A stretch of DNA of 64,000 nt from NCBI RefSeq assembly GCF_009377235.1, contig NZ_VMNX01000015.1, positions 1-64,000 of the forward strand. The letters are read 5' to 3'. The DNA comes from Streptomyces acidicola. GTDB taxonomy: Bacteria > Actinomycetota > Actinomycetes > Streptomycetales > Streptomycetaceae. Shown piece after piece: positions 63,048 to 64,000 of this stretch (positions are counted from its first letter, which is position 1; each line of letters begins with the position of its first letter). The notes under the pieces are model-generated. The model did not search any database. It worked only from the letters and a program-made list of their open reading frames with translations, and was not told the DNA's origin. Both the position numbers and the translations under genes were made by a program.

Positions 63048-64000
63048 TCACAACGGCGGCTCCAGTCGTGCGATCGCGTGCAGAGCCCTCGGCGCGAAGC
63101 GGGACAGAAGTCGGCCGCCACGGGCCTCCGGGGTGACCGGGACAACGGCCTCGTTGCGCACGACGGCGCGCAGGATCGCGTCCGCGACCTTCTCCGGCGG
63201 GTAGTTGCGCAGTCCGTACAGTCGCGCGGCCTTCTTCTGGCGCCGCTTCTCCTCGTCGGCGTCGACGCCCGCGAAGCGGGCGGCCGAGGTGATGTTGGTG
63301 TTCACGAACCCCGGGCAGATCGCCGACACTCCGATGCCGTGGCCGACCAGCTCCGCGCGCAGGCACTCGCTGAGCATCAGGACGGCGGCCTTGGAGGTGC
63401 TGTAGGCAGGCAACGTCTTCGACGGCAGGTACGCCGCCGCCGACGCGATGTTGACGATATGGCCGCCCTGGCCGCGCGCGGCCATCTGCCGGCCGAAGAG
63501 CCGACAGCCGTGGACAACGCCCCCCAGGTTGACGTCGAGAACCTTCTTCCAGTCCTCGGGGGTTGTGTCGAGGAAGGACCCCGACAGGCCGATCCCGGCG
63601 TTGTTCACCAGCACGTCCACCACGCCGTACCGCTTGGCGACCTTCTGGGCGAGCTGCTCCATGGCCTGCTCGTCGGAGACGTCGGCCGGTTCGGCCCACG
63701 CCTCGGGAGCGCCGGTCAGGCGGGACCGCTCCGCCGTAAGGGCCGCGCCCTCCGCGTCCCGGTCGACGGCCACCACGCGCGCGCCGGCCTTGGCGAACGC
63801 CAAGGCGGTGGCCCGCCCTATGCCGCTGCCCGCGCCGGTGACCAGCACCAACTGCCTGCTGAACCGGTCGGCGTACTTCCCGGTGGCCGCCGGAGTGGGT
63901 CTGCCGTCCTCGGTGGCCGTGACGAAGTCCGTGATCCAGGCGGCCAGCTGATCGGGGCGCGTCCGGGGGATCCAGTGTTTGGCCGGGAGCGTGCGACGGG
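63048..64000 (-). CDS. SDR oxidoreductase, C-terminal part of a probable hydrolase-SDR fusion
   Basis: 317 codons are visible and the frame stays open to the window edge. The SDR domain begins LVLVTGAGSGIGRA (NAD(P)-binding) and has NNAGIG, the catalytic Ser in NIASAAAY, and Y-S-T-S-K (YxxxK). Before it is a segment reading AKHWIPRTRPDQLAAWITDFV, which resembles the end of an alpha/beta hydrolase domain. Streptomycetes have such hydrolase-SDR fusions, so the missing 5' part is probably the hydrolase. A TTG at 63851 is not the real start. Confidence 0.85.
   Translation of the reverse strand, partial: RRTLPAKHWIPRTRPDQLAAWITDFVTATEDGRPTPAATGKYADRFSRQLVLVTGAGSGIGRATALAFAKAGARVVAVDRDAEGAALTAERSRLTGAPEAWAEPADVSDEQAMEQLAQKVAKRYGVVDVLVNNAGIGLSGSFLDTTPEDWKKVLDVNLGGVVHGCRLFGRQMAARGQGGHIVNIASAAAYLPSKTLPAYSTSKAAVLMLSECLRAELVGHGIGVSAICPGFVNTNITSAARFAGVDADEEKRRQKKAARLYGLRNYPPEKVADAILRAVVRNEAVVPVTPEARGGRLLSRFAPRALHAIARLEPPL

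Noticed and set aside
63048-63851. SDR gene starting at TTG 63851
   Set aside because: The frame continues without a stop to the window edge with sensible protein sequence, so this codon is internal.

Overview
The window is very GC-rich, gene-dense DNA from a filamentous actinomycete, almost certainly a Streptomyces chromosome close to oriC. Four things support this. It carries ten perfect copies and two one-mismatch copies of the Streptomyces ParB-binding palindrome GTTTCACGTGAAAC. It carries the sporulation pair ssgR-ssgA. It has the core block rpsF-ssb-rpsR-rplI followed by dnaB. It has a FemX-type lipid II glycyltransferase. From memory, the gene order matches the S. coelicolor segment from murJ to beyond cydABCD, just to one side of dnaA/parAB; that comparison is recollection, not a search.

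Layout. 1-2681: the N-terminus of murJ and a large DUF6049 surface protein, read leftward. 2915-7757: CCA-adding enzyme, an MFS transporter, and a PadR regulator with inositol-phosphate synthase. A perfect PadR-type operator lies upstream of padR. 8131-15320: cell-envelope genes (bifunctional PBP, GT87 membrane protein, alanine-racemase-family protein, FemX, small membrane protein). 15585-17323: rpsF-ssb-rpsR-rplI. 17554-18897: MATE exporter. 19352-20827: dnaB, preceded by a group of DnaA boxes.

20838-29198 is a complete Tn7-like transposon. It has an 11-bp terminal inverted repeat beginning TGTAGG, a perfect 5-bp target duplication (CCGCT), TnsB-like repeats at both ends, and tnsA-tnsB-tnsC-tniQ plus a small fifth gene, all joined by 4-bp start/stop overlaps. 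A DUF3626 gene is carried as cargo. It sits 10 bp after the dnaB stop codon, oriented as Tn7 is at glmS. This suggests a site-specific element that uses the 3' end of the replicative helicase gene as its attachment site. Its TniQ protein is unusually long and ends in several helix-turn-helix segments, the last of LysR type.

29239-40672: serine hydrolase, GNAT/MarR/MFS cluster, second GNAT, globin-reductase, Nudix, LysR, PLP enzyme with LMW phosphatase, and small membrane and cupin proteins. 40909-42398: ssgR-ssgA. 42464-46026: YibE/F protein and riboswitch-controlled thiC. A near-perfect parS forms a stem inside that TPP riboswitch. 46340-51346: membrane protein, metallophosphoesterase, LacI regulator, aromatic/histidinol-phosphate aminotransferase. 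51815-58047: a Rex operator followed by cydA-cydB-cydCD (cytochrome bd oxidase and its assembly ABC exporter), with three parS sites before cydCD. 58313-64000: M23 peptidase, HAD phosphatase, flavin oxidoreductase, KptA (carrying an in-frame palindromic insert), MerR regulator, and the SDR part of a protein that runs off the window.

Several parS sites form the centre of much longer perfect palindromes placed between convergent genes. The same DNA may therefore serve both as centromere and as bidirectional transcription terminator.
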